Shown here piece by piece: positions 38,739 to 47,219 of a DNA stretch of 64,000 nt (position 1 is the stretch's first letter; each line of letters opens with the position of its first letter). The DNA lies in assembly GCA_002381865.1 (NCBI GenBank), contig DFYO01000019.1, positions 72,524-136,523 on the forward strand. The letters run 5' to 3'. The DNA comes from Clostridiales bacterium UBA4080 (GTDB taxonomy: Bacteria > Bacillota > Clostridia > Lachnospirales > Vallitaleaceae). The notes beneath the pieces are model-generated. The model saw nothing but the letters and a program-made list of their open reading frames with translations, made no database searches and was not told where the DNA came from. Made by a program: the position numbers and the translations under genes.

Positions 38739-39922
38739 TATAATATAATTTCCTCCGCTACACTCGGTGTATCACTTGATAACTGAAATTTTTTATTTAT
38801 TAAAGCAAAAATACTCATTATTGCTAGTGAAGCAAAGACTGTTACCATTATTCCTTTTACTCCCGTTTTTTCAGCTGCTATTCCGCTTACATAAGGAATA
38901 AAAACAGAACCAAGTGAACCAGCTGAACCCAGTAACGCTCCTGATAAAGCTGAGCCCCTTATGATTGGATTCGCATTTGCAACAGTTATCGGATATACTC
39001 CCGAAAACATAAGTCCCATTACAATAATAATTGTAATAATCAATTCCTGATATGAGGCGGTAACAAAAAACAGCATCATCACCGCAGCCCCAATGCTAGA
39101 TACAAGCAAAATTGTCTCTTTTAGAACCTTCCTGCTAATAAGACTGTTCAGATATCTTCCAAACATCATAACAACCCAAAACAAGGATAACATTTGCTGT
39201 GAAAATTCTTCTGATAGCTTTACTCCCTCTGTGAGATATGTAACTACCCATCCATTAAAAGCATTTTCTGCTCCCACATAAAAAAACAATATCGCCATAA
39301 ATATATAGAGCCTAATATTCCCAAACGCTTTTCTAGTAATAATTCTTTGATCATCAGGATGCTTATCGTTTTTGGGTATTTCCATTTTAATAGTTATAAA
39401 AATTGCAATTATTTCTAAAATTGCCATTATAATTAAAACTGATTTCCACCTAAAGCCCCACATCAGCATTTTACTTGAAATAGCAGGTATTAATAATGCA
39501 CCAATTCCAAAACACATATGTAGCAAACTCATTATCTTGCCATCACCATGAACAAAGTCATTTACTACAATATTAACACTGGTACTTCCTGCTCCAAGTC
39601 CTGCTCCAATTAGAAACGTGCCAAGATATAATAACAGAGAACTAGTACTCAAGTAAATAGTAAAAATTCCCATCAAAAAACAAATATGTGCAAATATAAG
39701 CACTTTTTTCATTCCCAGCAAATCTCCTAAAACACCACATAAAAAGCTGAAGGTCAGGCTGCCCGCTGCAAATGTAGAAAGAATAAGTCCTCCCTGTTCG
39801 AAGCTCAGCCCATAATCAAGTCTTATATTGTTCATACTAGTACCAAAAAACAAAGTGAGCATTCCCATTATAATAAATGAGTAAAAATTACCCCACAAAA
39901 TAACATTGTTATTAATCTTCAA
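38738..39922 (-). CDS. MFS transporter
   Basis: 394 residues with about 12 membrane helices. MFS features include GVLGDLLGMKKVLIFAH in the loop between helices 2 and 3 and GAGLGAGSTSVNIVVNDFV in helix 4-5. The substrate cannot be told. It heads an operon with the two ThrE halves, so all three may handle related metabolites (weak inference). Confidence 0.87.
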   Translation of the reverse strand: MKINNNVILWGNFYSFIIMGMLTLFFGTSMNNIRLDYGLSFEQGGLILSTFAAGSLTFSFLCGVLGDLLGMKKVLIFAHICFLMGIFTIYLSTSSLLLYLGTFLIGAGLGAGSTSVNIVVNDFVHGDGKIMSLLHMCFGIGALLIPAISSKMLMWGFRWKSVLIIMAILEIIAIFITIKMEIPKNDKHPDDQRIITRKAFGNIRLYIFMAILFFYVGAENAFNGWVVTYLTEGVKLSEEFSQQMLSLFWVVMMFGRYLNSLISRKVLKETILLVSSIGAAVMMLFFVTASYQELIITIIIVMGLMFSGVYPITVANANPIIRGSALSGALLGSAGSLGSVFIPYVSGIAAEKTGVKGIMVTVFASLAIMSIFALINKKFQLSSDTPSVAEEIIL

Positions 39923-39984
39923 TATAAATTCCTTCCTTCTAATAAATATATATTAAGTTAAACTAATATCTATTTTCCATGCCC

Positions 39985-40005
39985 AATAATTATATCATAA
40001 TTATT
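39985..40005. promoter_or_regulatory. Perfect palindrome in the MFS/DUF4250 divergent region
   Basis: AATAATTAT-ATC-ATAATTATT is a perfect 9-bp inverted repeat. It covers a minus-strand TATAAT (39994-39989) that could be the -10 of the MFS operon. It may be an operator; AT-rich palindromes also arise by chance. Confidence 0.35.
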
Positions 40006-40028
40006 GCTATTCGTCTTAGGCATATTTA

Positions 40029-40057
40029 TTGCAATTAGCTAATTTGTTTTATATAAT
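40029..40057 (+). promoter_or_regulatory. Promoter of the DUF4250 gene
   Basis: TTGCAA (40029-40034), 17 bases, TATAAT (40052-40057). The start near 40064 gives a leader of about 70 nt. Confidence 0.75.
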
Positions 40058-40131
40058 GTAATAGTTCTTTTATTGCTGTTTTGAAGATTCTTATTAATGT
40101 AACACAATTAAGATTGTATAAGGAGTTTCTT

Positions 40132-40323
40132 ATGAGCGAACAATTACCAAAAGATCCATATATTCTGCTTAGTACTATCAATATGAAGCTGCGTAATCAT
40201 TTTTCTTCTCCGCAAAGGTTATGTGCATATTATCATATTGAATTGAATGATTTAGATATAGCTATGCAACAAATAGGCTATTTCTATGATAAGGAACAAA
40301 ACCAATATCGAATACTTGATTAG
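40132..40323 (+). CDS. DUF4250 domain protein
   Basis: 63 residues. The sequence LPKDPYILLSTINMKLRNHF at the start and IGYFYDKEQNQY near the end match the small DUF4250 family of Firmicutes. It looks like a helix-turn-helix-sized soluble protein but has no known function. AAGGAG lies six bases before the ATG at 40132; the longer frame from 40081 is not needed. Stands alone with its own promoter. Confidence 0.85.
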   Translation: MSEQLPKDPYILLSTINMKLRNHFSSPQRLCAYYHIELNDLDIAMQQIGYFYDKEQNQYRILD

Positions 40324-40464
40324 CTTTAAACTTTAAAAAACTTACCCTTGTAAAATTTAGGGTGCTTCATTAATATCTTTAATTAAAGCAAAACAATAGA
40401 TGTTTTATTCAAATTATTGACAATATTACTAAAATTTAGTTTAATAACTATGTAGCTAAAATAT

Positions 40465-40537
40465 ACAGGAGTGGCTCAGTTGGTAGAGTACTAGACTGGG
40501 GGTCTAGGGGTCGCGGGTTCGAGTCCCGTCTCTTGTG
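40465..40537 (+). tRNA. tRNA-Pro(GGG), atypical acceptor end
   Basis: A complete 73-base cloverleaf: acceptor ACAGGAG/CTCTTGT (one G-U), D stem GCTC/GAGT, anticodon stem CTAGA/TCTAG with loop CTGGGGG (anticodon GGG at 40498-40500), 5-base variable loop, T arm GCGGG-TTCGAGT-CCCGT. CCA is not encoded. The body resembles bacterial tRNA-Pro, but the first pair is A1-U72 and base 73 is G, whereas bacterial prolyl-tRNA synthetase normally relies on G72 and A73. It may be a poorly charged or specialised tRNA. Confidence 0.85.
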
Positions 40538-40694
40538 TCCTTAATTACAAACACTTTAGGTGTTTATAATTATAAAACAATTTCACTCAAACAAGAAATT
40601 ACTTAAAAATTGTCCCCCCAAAACCAATTTATAAAGGCAGCATTAAAAACGTCTGCCTTTAATATTTCATAAAGATAACCTTAGGAGAGTAGAT
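40538..40694 (+). other. Region between tRNA and acyltransferase gene
   Basis: Contains a small hairpin right after the tRNA (AAACAC/GGTGTTT, about 40549-40560) and a stronger one at about 40636-40663 (AAAGGCAG/CTGCCTTT) followed by AATATTT. The latter may terminate tRNA transcription. No gene seen. Confidence 0.45.
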
Positions 40695-41768
40695 ATGTCA
40701 TCAAATGTTACCCCTGTAAATAACTCTAGAAAAAACAGCCTTTTATCCATTGACTTTATGCGTTCAATTTGTTGTATACTTGTTGTAATAATTCATGTTA
40801 CTGCAGCCTTTTGGTATGTGTTTGAGCAAGGCAGCCTTCAATTCAAGACAATAATTTTTTTAAACACCTTATCCAAATTTGCAGTACCTGCCTTTATTTT
40901 TATTAGTGGCTTTGTACTTTATTATGTTTATTCTTCAAGGGATTTACATTTAATCGATTTTTATAAAAAAAGAATGTTCAAGGTTATTATTCCATATATA
41001 ATCTGGAGCACAATATATATTCTAGTAAATTATGCAGCTGTCGGTCAGCCTATTAATCTTAAAAGTCTTACATATTATTTTTTTCTTGGCAAGGCTAACT
41101 ATCATCTTTATTATATAAGCTTAATTTTACAGTTTTACATACTTTTTCCAATTCTCTTGAAAATATACCAGCGTTTTTCAAACCCAATTATTCCAGTAGG
41201 ACTATTTACATTACTTAACTTCACTTTTATAAGTTATGTTAAGATAAATTTCAGTGACCGTATTTTTATTTATTATCTTATGTTCTTTATTCTAGGCTTC
41301 CTGCTAGCCGACTTTAAAAAGAAGGAAATAAAACCATCATTATATTTTTTAACTCTTATTACGCTTATCTACTCAATGGTTGCCACATACTATTTACTTG
41401 ATACCTATAAGGTTTTAATTAATGCTGATTTAATCTCCAGATATCTTTACAAGCATAGCTGGTGGTACTTTAGTATTGTATCTATACTTTTTTTATACAG
41501 CATTTCAAGCTTTTCCGAAAAAAAGCTTCCAGCTCTGATTAATAATTCTTTTATTACTTCAATCGGAAAACACTCTTTTACTATATATCTTTGTCATCCT
41601 TTAATTATGAAGATATTGCATTTCCTTACTCCTTATAAAAATTTATTAAAAACAAACCCCAGCATCTTAATCATACTGGAGTTTATAATTGTATTATTAT
41701 TCTCTTGGCTTTTAAGCTATTTATTATCAGAGCTTAAAGTTCGTCTTAAAGCTTCAAAAATCAACTAG
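40695..41768 (+). CDS. Membrane acyltransferase family 3
   Basis: 357 residues with about ten membrane helices. The N-terminal SIDFMRSICCILVVIIHVTA carries the conserved R...H of OafA/YrhL-type acyltransferases, and SIGKHSFTIYLCHPLIMKIL near residue 295 is also typical. Such proteins transfer acetyl or other acyl groups to surface sugars or peptidoglycan; the acceptor is unknown. AGGAG precedes the start. Converges on the Mrp gene with an 8-bp gap and no separate terminator. Confidence 0.88.
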   Translation: MSSNVTPVNNSRKNSLLSIDFMRSICCILVVIIHVTAAFWYVFEQGSLQFKTIIFLNTLSKFAVPAFIFISGFVLYYVYSSRDLHLIDFYKKRMFKVIIPYIIWSTIYILVNYAAVGQPINLKSLTYYFFLGKANYHLYYISLILQFYILFPILLKIYQRFSNPIIPVGLFTLLNFTFISYVKINFSDRIFIYYLMFFILGFLLADFKKKEIKPSLYFLTLITLIYSMVATYYLLDTYKVLINADLISRYLYKHSWWYFSIVSILFLYSISSFSEKKLPALINNSFITSIGKHSFTIYLCHPLIMKILHFLTPYKNLLKTNPSILIILEFIIVLLFSWLLSYLLSELKVRLKASKIN

Positions 41769-41776
41769 CGAGCTAA

Positions 41777-42553
41777 TTACTGCTCTAGCTTTTCAGCTAG
41801 AGTCTCTAACCAATCACCCTTAAACAATTCTATAATACCATTGTCGCATACCTTTGAAAGCCCTTCTGCAATAGGTATTCTTGCTAAAACCTCAAGTTCT
41901 TGTTCTTTAGCATAGCTTTCAAGCTTTGATTCTCCAAAAACGGGAAACTCTGTTTCACAATTTGAGCATTTATAATATGACATATTTTCAACTATTCCAA
42001 TTATTGGTACATTCATTAGCTTAGCCATTTTAACAGCTTTTGTTACTACACTTGAAACCAATTCCTGCGGTGTTGTTACTATTATGATGCCATCTAGCTT
42101 GATAGATTGAAATGTTGTCAAGGCTACATCTCCAGTCCCTGGCGGCATATCAATAAACATATAATCAATATTGCCCCAGATAACCTCCTGCCAGTATTTT
42201 TTCACCATATCTCCTAAAAGAGGCCCTCTCCAAATTACAGGATCTGTTTCATCCTCCAGCATTAAGTTTACCGACATTATAGAAATACCGGATTTGCTTT
42301 TTACTGGATATATACCAAATTCGCTTTGATGAGCTTTTTCAGTTAATCCAAAGCTTTTTGGGATTGATGGTCCTGTAATATCTGCATCAATAATTCCCAC
42401 CTTATGATTTCTTCTTTCCATCGACACGGCAAGCATTGAGGTTACAATTGACTTTCCAACCCCACCCTTTCCGCTAACAATTCCTATAGTTTTTTTAATA
42501 TTGCTTAGCTCGTGAGGTTCAACAATTAAGCTTTGTTTTTCTTGTGTACTCAT
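41777..42553 (-). CDS. Mrp/NBP35-family ATPase
   Basis: 258 residues. The deviant Walker A is SGKGGVGKSIVTSML, with DADITGPSIPKSFG and IDMPPGTGDVALT following. A CxxC pair (KCSNCE) near residue 190 can bridge an iron-sulfur cluster between two monomers. Mrp proteins act as iron-sulfur scaffold or transfer ATPases. Last gene of the 45.5-41.8 kb cluster. Confidence 0.92.
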   Translation of the reverse strand: MSTQEKQSLIVEPHELSNIKKTIGIVSGKGGVGKSIVTSMLAVSMERRNHKVGIIDADITGPSIPKSFGLTEKAHQSEFGIYPVKSKSGISIMSVNLMLEDETDPVIWRGPLLGDMVKKYWQEVIWGNIDYMFIDMPPGTGDVALTTFQSIKLDGIIIVTTPQELVSSVVTKAVKMAKLMNVPIIGIVENMSYYKCSNCETEFPVFGESKLESYAKEQELEVLARIPIAEGLSKVCDNGIIELFKGDWLETLAEKLEQ

Positions 42554-42671
42554 TTTGTATTTCTCCTTATAATTATATACATCTTTCCTACAATATAGAC
42601 TTGGAAAGATTATTTAGCCTTCCTTTTTAAAAATCCAAACTTGTCCATACTAATACAATAAAGGATTACGA

Positions 42672-43520
42672 TTATAGCATAGCCTTAGTATTAGTACTAG
42701 TATCCAACATCTCACCGGTTCTAATATAAGCTATTTTATTGCCCATACTATTTTTTAGCTCTTCATAAGCTTCTTCTCCGGTACAATGACAAGTATAATA
42801 CATTGTATTGTTTTTGGAAAGTGCCTCACTCAATAATTTTAAATGCTCTTTTGATTCAGACTTGTTATTAGCTCTGCTATGAAGATGAAAGCCGCCAATC
42901 ACTAAATCTAATTCTCTTCCTATAATTGATTTTGCTTTATTAATAATATTCACAATGCCATTATGTGCACATCCCGCTATTAATATAGCCTTTTCCTTTT
43001 CAAGAATTATAAGACTAATTTCATGTGAAAAAGCATCATTTTCAAATTCATTATCCTTCATAGTATATAAATCATCATTGCCTCTTGGAAATAAGTATTT
43101 TTCATCTGCTCCCACAAAAATTATTAGACCTTCCTTTATATGGGAAGTATCTTCTATAAATACAAATTGCGGATTATTTTCCATATTTTTATCTAAACCA
43201 ATATAGGCCTTTTCATCGTCTTCTCTGTTTGAATAATAATCTCCAAAGGCATTTTTGTGTATATAAACGCTAGCCTTTGAATTAATGCTGAAAAAGGTTT
43301 TCAATCCTCCTCCATGATCATAATGTCCGTGAGAAATAATAGCCCTATCTGCTTTTTCAATGCTAACATCCATTTTTTTTGCATTTTCTGCAAATAAACC
43401 GCTTTGTCCTGTATCAAATAATATATTACCACTTTCGCTTTCTATATATAAGCTTAACCCATGCTCTGTTTTATAATTTTCTTTACACGCTGTATTTTCT
43501 ACTAGACATTTTATTATCAT
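42672..43520 (-). CDS. MBL-fold metallohydrolase (COG1237 type)
   Basis: 282 residues. The metal motif is SHGHYDHGGGL (HxHxDH), with ILFDTGQSGLF before it and AGCAHNGIVNII and IGGFHLHS later. This pattern belongs to the family annotated as dihydropterin methyl-ribofuranosyl-aminobenzene phosphate synthases, but clostridial members have no proven reaction. Start at 43520 after AGGAGG; the frame from 43568 would overlap the DUF89 gene. Confidence 0.87.
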   Translation of the reverse strand: MIIKCLVENTACKENYKTEHGLSLYIESESGNILFDTGQSGLFAENAKKMDVSIEKADRAIISHGHYDHGGGLKTFFSINSKASVYIHKNAFGDYYSNREDDEKAYIGLDKNMENNPQFVFIEDTSHIKEGLIIFVGADEKYLFPRGNDDLYTMKDNEFENDAFSHEISLIILEKEKAILIAGCAHNGIVNIINKAKSIIGRELDLVIGGFHLHSRANNKSESKEHLKLLSEALSKNNTMYYTCHCTGEEAYEELKNSMGNKIAYIRTGEMLDTSTNTKAML

Positions 43521-43537
43521 TATGTCCCTCCTAATAA

Positions 43538-44422
43538 TTATCTCAAAGGCTTTTTCCCTTCCATACATACACTATGAAAAATCGTTCCCTTTGTTATATC
43601 AGCAATTACTGAACATTTTATTAAAAACAGAAAAAATAATCCATTCTTCTCTTGATTACGCAAACCTTCAAAATTCCCTTGTCCTTTTGCAATTACTGTA
43701 TCTGCTTCATCAAAGCATTTCTGAAATTCTTCAGAGGTTCTTTCCAATATTGTTCCTGGAATACCACTTCCCGAGCTTATAATTTCTGATATTTCTTCTA
43801 GCTTAATCTGAAAAGCATCTTCTTCAGTGATATCATTCACTATATGCTTACCCCTTACGCCAAAGGTAATTTCAATGTCAGGAAAATCTTTTTTTATTTG
43901 TTCAATAAAAAGTCTATCTAGTACAATTTCGCCACAATTATCCCCTATATACAGAAGCTTTTTTGACCTTTTCAAGCTTGCATACAATTTTTCAGAATGA
44001 TCAATGCAAAACTCTCCTTTATTTTCAAAATCTTCAATATCAGATAGCACTTCTGCTCTATTAAAGGAATGGCTTGCTGCAAAATCAATCTTATTTCCAG
44101 CTGCTGCAAGCTTAAGCGCCAAATAAAAGGCGTCTTTTCGTTTATCCAGCTTTTCCTTTAAAACAGGATATAAGCTCATTAATTCGCTATTGTAAAACTC
44201 TTTGATTTTTTTATAGGGATTGCTTTCATTATAAGCCTCTGTAATTATTTTATAGGTTGTCTGCATTAATTCAGGCTCTGATTGAGAATAGCTTTCCTTT
44301 GACAAGGCTGACAAAACCTCTCTTAATGCTTTTTCCTGTCTTTCCTCTGAAGCTCCAATTAATTCTCCTATTTTTTCAACCTGAGCAATATTGCATCCCA
44401 AGCATTTAATATTTATTATCAT
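43538..44422 (-). CDS. DUF89/ARMT1-like damage-control phosphatase
   Basis: 294 residues. The N-terminal cysteine pair (KCLGC), LYIGDNCGEIVLDR and VIAKGQGNFEGL are the diagnostic blocks of bacterial subfamily I DUF89 proteins, metal-dependent phosphatases thought to remove harmful phosphometabolites. It lies 17 bp upstream of the MBL gene. The substrate is not known; the link to Mrp and DUF5320 hints at a metal-cofactor setting (inference). Confidence 0.85.
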   Translation of the reverse strand: MIINIKCLGCNIAQVEKIGELIGASEERQEKALREVLSALSKESYSQSEPELMQTTYKIITEAYNESNPYKKIKEFYNSELMSLYPVLKEKLDKRKDAFYLALKLAAAGNKIDFAASHSFNRAEVLSDIEDFENKGEFCIDHSEKLYASLKRSKKLLYIGDNCGEIVLDRLFIEQIKKDFPDIEITFGVRGKHIVNDITEEDAFQIKLEEISEIISSGSGIPGTILERTSEEFQKCFDEADTVIAKGQGNFEGLRNQEKNGLFFLFLIKCSVIADITKGTIFHSVCMEGKKPLR

Positions 44423-44559
44423 ATTGTCCTCTCTTAAAAATTCTTTTATTTTAGGTTGCTATTCTATATGTAATATACCCTTTATAAAAAATTTTTTCAA
44501 CGGCTTTTTTCATGTCTAGTTTTTTAATACTCTCATCTACATAATTTTTTGGCCACTAT

Positions 44560-45054
44560 TTACAAAAATGATATCTTTGAAAAATCGATTGTATTATCCT
44601 CGTTCATAATGTTCTCTTTTGCATGAACATATTCAATTTTACCAATAAACATTTCATGCGAACCTGTCTTTATTGAATTTACAACCTTACATTCAATATT
44701 AACCGGACAATCTGACAGAATCGGAGCATTAACAGTTTTTCCCTCTTCTAATTTGACATTCATTTTCTCAAGCTTATTTCCATCTCGCTTACTATTACTG
44801 CCTAAATAATCAAAAACCTCTTTATAGTCCTTATCAACAAGATTTACAACAAATGTACCCGATTCCTTTATCATCTTATAGGAATATCTAGACGGTACAA
44901 TTCCAACCATAACCATAGGAGGATCGTAGCTACAATTCCCACAGTATCCAACCGCTAAAACATTATCCTCCCCCTCTAGACTTCTACAAGATACCAATAC
45001 CTTTGCCACTGGCTGCAATGCAGATTTTTTTGCCGCTTCTTTCTTCAAACTCAT
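44560..45054 (-). CDS. Flavin reductase family protein
   Basis: 164 residues, an FMN-binding split-barrel protein. The segment VLAVGYCGNCSYDPPMVMVGIVPSRYS and a later SGTFVVNLVDKD are typical. These proteins bind FMN and often reduce flavin or iron-sulfur partners. GGAGG precedes the ATG. Between DUF5320 and DUF89, same strand. Confidence 0.88.
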   Translation of the reverse strand: MSLKKEAAKKSALQPVAKVLVSCRSLEGEDNVLAVGYCGNCSYDPPMVMVGIVPSRYSYKMIKESGTFVVNLVDKDYKEVFDYLGSNSKRDGNKLEKMNVKLEEGKTVNAPILSDCPVNIECKVVNSIKTGSHEMFIGKIEYVHAKENIMNEDNTIDFSKISFL

Positions 45055-45130
45055 AATAATCCTCCAAGATATTTATATTTTCAACAGCAAAAAGACAGGA
45101 AGCATCCCTGCCTATTTGCTTGCTATTGAT

Positions 45131-45457
45131 TTAATTATTACTAAGTGATTCAAGCTGTTTTTTAATAAATGAAAGCTGAGTTTCTAATAGTGCAGCTTGC
45201 TTTTCCAAGCCCTCTTTTTCATTCATCCATGGATTTTTTAAAGCATCGCCACTATAGCTATACTTGAAAAATCTGCCAAGGCCATTAAAGCAATTAAACC
45301 CTCTATTGCCTCGACCTCCAGCTAGTCTTCTTCCAGCTCCAAATCCGAGTCCTCTTCCGAAACCCAAGTTATTAGCTGTGCTTTCATTGCAAAAGCCTGC
45401 ACCTCTTCCAGTCATAGCTCCCATTCCAAAAGGTCCTGTTTTATCTCCTCTAGGCAC
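45131..45457 (-). CDS. DUF5320 domain protein
   Basis: 108 residues. PRGDKTGPFGMGAMTGRGAGF at the start (18 residues are diagnostic), a glycine/arginine-rich middle and a C-terminal coiled coil (about 80-108) match DUF5320. The family is usually found beside Mrp/NifB/NifX-type metal-cofactor genes, and an Mrp gene is nearby. The start is probably GTG at 45457, which is nine bases from AAGGAG and gives the usual beginning; the ATG at 45466 abuts the ribosome site. Function unknown. Confidence 0.85.
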   Translation of the reverse strand: MPRGDKTGPFGMGAMTGRGAGFCNESTANNLGFGRGLGFGAGRRLAGGRGNRGFNCFNGLGRFFKYSYSGDALKNPWMNEKEGLEKQAALLETQLSFIKKQLESLSNN

Positions 45458-45486
45458 AAATATCATCTCCTTTCATTCAAGAAATA

Positions 45487-45542
45487 ATTATTGACATATG
45501 TCTAATATAATACTACATCCATTTAGAACATATGTCAATAAT
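45487..45542 (-). promoter_or_regulatory. Promoter of the DUF5320 gene flanked by two palindromic operators
   Basis: A 15-bp perfect inverted repeat (ATTATTGACATATGT at 45487-45501 and its complement at 45528-45542) surrounds the promoter. The minus strand uses TTGACA (45538-45533), 17 bases, TAGTAT (45515-45510). Each arm holds a GACATATGTC-like palindrome, so a dimeric repressor could bind twice, over the -35 and just past the start. Confidence 0.7.
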
Positions 45543-45590
45543 ATTTTTTATTTTTTTATTTATCCTCCGAATAATATTGTAAAATACGTA

Positions 45591-45626
45591 AAAGAAGGAG
45601 CTATGCTTCTCGCTTAGCTCCTTCTT
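45591..45626. repeat. 36-nt hairpin repeat, copy 1
   Basis: Identical over 36 bases, same orientation, to 47921-47956. AAGAAGGAGCTA pairs with TAGCTCCTTCTT around an 11-base loop. It bounds the toxin segment on the left. The neighbouring 45627-45864 shows no gene. Confidence 0.8.
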
Positions 45627-45864
45627 AAAACAGCTTTAACTATCCCCATTCTTTTTTGCCTTGCACAAATATCTTATTCCTATTTCCGAAAGTAAAATCA
45701 CGCAATGTTACTATGACAACTATCCTGCCCCCAGAGTTATTGATAGTCTATTAATGTTTTTTATCTTATACCTCAATATATCACATTTAATCTTAAATAT
45801 CTAAGTTCTTATTTCCCGTAAATCATAACACTATTTTACAAGGATTATTCCACACTGTCACAAA

Positions 45865-46227
45865 TTACTTTCTTCTCCAATCATAAACTCCATTAGGTAA
45901 ATCTATTGAATTTCCATTGATTATTACTGTGTCATCATCAGCCCATTCGACAATTGCCTCCTCTTCCCTATATCCCCAATAGATATTTTTTTTATTTCCA
46001 TTAACTATTAATTCACCACGAATAGCATTTGCTACTGTAGCGCTTCCTCTACACAAATAAGTTTTTACTGTATATTCATTAGAAGGGGATATTGATTCCC
46101 CAATCAATTCTCCTTCTGGCAAGCGCTCCATATTATTAAAGAAATACAAAATTAAATATAACATTATACACACTATAATAATAAAACTTATTGTTATGCC
46201 GAAAAACCATTCCTTTTTATTATTCAT
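45865..46227 (-). CDS. DUF5412-like membrane-anchored protein, candidate immunity protein
   Basis: 120 residues. One N-terminal membrane helix (about 8-30) precedes an external beta-rich domain with LPEGELIGESISPS, TVKTYLCRGSA, AIRGELIVNG and NIYWGYREEEAIVEWADDDT, which match the DUF5412 family. It is encoded 40 bp after a secreted toxin. Toxin-adjacent membrane proteins often give immunity, but DUF5412 also occurs elsewhere, so that role is only a hypothesis. Start at 46227 after GGGGGAGG. Confidence 0.8.
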   Translation of the reverse strand: MNNKKEWFFGITISFIIIVCIMLYLILYFFNNMERLPEGELIGESISPSNEYTVKTYLCRGSATVANAIRGELIVNGNKKNIYWGYREEEAIVEWADDDTVIINGNSIDLPNGVYDWRRK

Positions 46228-46267
46228 TTTCCTCCCCCTTCTTCTTAAATAAATCAAATATTGCTAA

Positions 46268-47206
46268 TCAAAACCTTGGGTATACTTTACTAAATCTCCA
46301 CGCCGTATGGCGCCCTATCCCTTCAATAATGGCATCCTGATCTCTTGGATCATCAAAATATGTACTAAACCAACTAGCTTGATAAGTTCCTGATACTATT
46401 TGATATACACCAGCCGCTGCACATAAAGTTGTTTTAACAAACAATACACTTCCCACAGTACCATAATGCATATTCCCAATATCCTCACCCGTTTTAATCG
46501 CTTTATATGATTTAAAATCACAATAATACTTGTTTGTCTTGCCTAAAGTTTTCTTGTAATCCCATGCTCCTCCAGTTTTAACCTTTGATACAAAATATAA
46601 TGCTGCGTACGTAATGGAATTATTGTGATTATGTCCTGCATTATAGTATGATGTATACACTCCATAAAGTATTGTTGCATTTCTTTTTGCTATATCATAG
46701 TAAGGATAGTCAAGCATTTTGATTGTTACTGCATCATTATTATTCGACTCTTTTATTTCATTATTTCCAGTAAAGTTTCTTTCTATTTTATTATTTATTT
46801 CATAGAGTTCTTTATCATCTATCAACCCATAATACTTTCCGCCTTTTGTTGTCAATTCATGATAAATTGCATCATAGTTTTCACACAAAAACTCTACTCC
46901 TTCTCTGTCCTCCTTAATCTCCTGATCTAGATAGTTTATTACTGAATAGTCACTGTTAACCTTAATTAAACCTAAGTCTACCAGAAAATTAATTGATTTA
47001 AGAAATTTTTCTTCACCGACTTCTGCTCTTCCTTTTAACCTAATATTACCAACGCAATCAACATCATACTTCCCCTTATCTATTATTATTTCTTTCTTGT
47101 CTTCAGCCACCGTATCTTTTTCTTTTGCCAAAACCGAAACGTTAATACTACCTACCATCGCTAATACTAAAATCATTGTAATACATCTTCTAATTAATTT
47201 CATCAT
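46268..47206 (-). CDS. Secreted protein with polymorphic toxin type 44 domain
   Basis: 312 residues. A signal peptide (MMKLIRRCITMILVLAMVGS, cleavage near residue 28) is followed by a variable region to about 165. The C-terminal 140 residues carry WDYKKTLGKTNKYYCDF, the GNMHYGTVGS motif and FDDPRDQDAIIEGI, typical of Ntox44 (predicted ribonuclease) domains. So it is probably an exported antibacterial effector, without a recognisable Rhs, LXG or pre-toxin module. AAGGGG lies before tandem ATGs. Downstream is DUF5412; upstream is a broken subtilase and a G-tract promoter. Confidence 0.8.
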   Translation of the reverse strand: MMKLIRRCITMILVLAMVGSINVSVLAKEKDTVAEDKKEIIIDKGKYDVDCVGNIRLKGRAEVGEEKFLKSINFLVDLGLIKVNSDYSVINYLDQEIKEDREGVEFLCENYDAIYHELTTKGGKYYGLIDDKELYEINNKIERNFTGNNEIKESNNNDAVTIKMLDYPYYDIAKRNATILYGVYTSYYNAGHNHNNSITYAALYFVSKVKTGGAWDYKKTLGKTNKYYCDFKSYKAIKTGEDIGNMHYGTVGSVLFVKTTLCAAAGVYQIVSGTYQASWFSTYFDDPRDQDAIIEGIGRHTAWRFSKVYPRF

Positions 47207-47219
47207 TTTTTCCCCTTTT

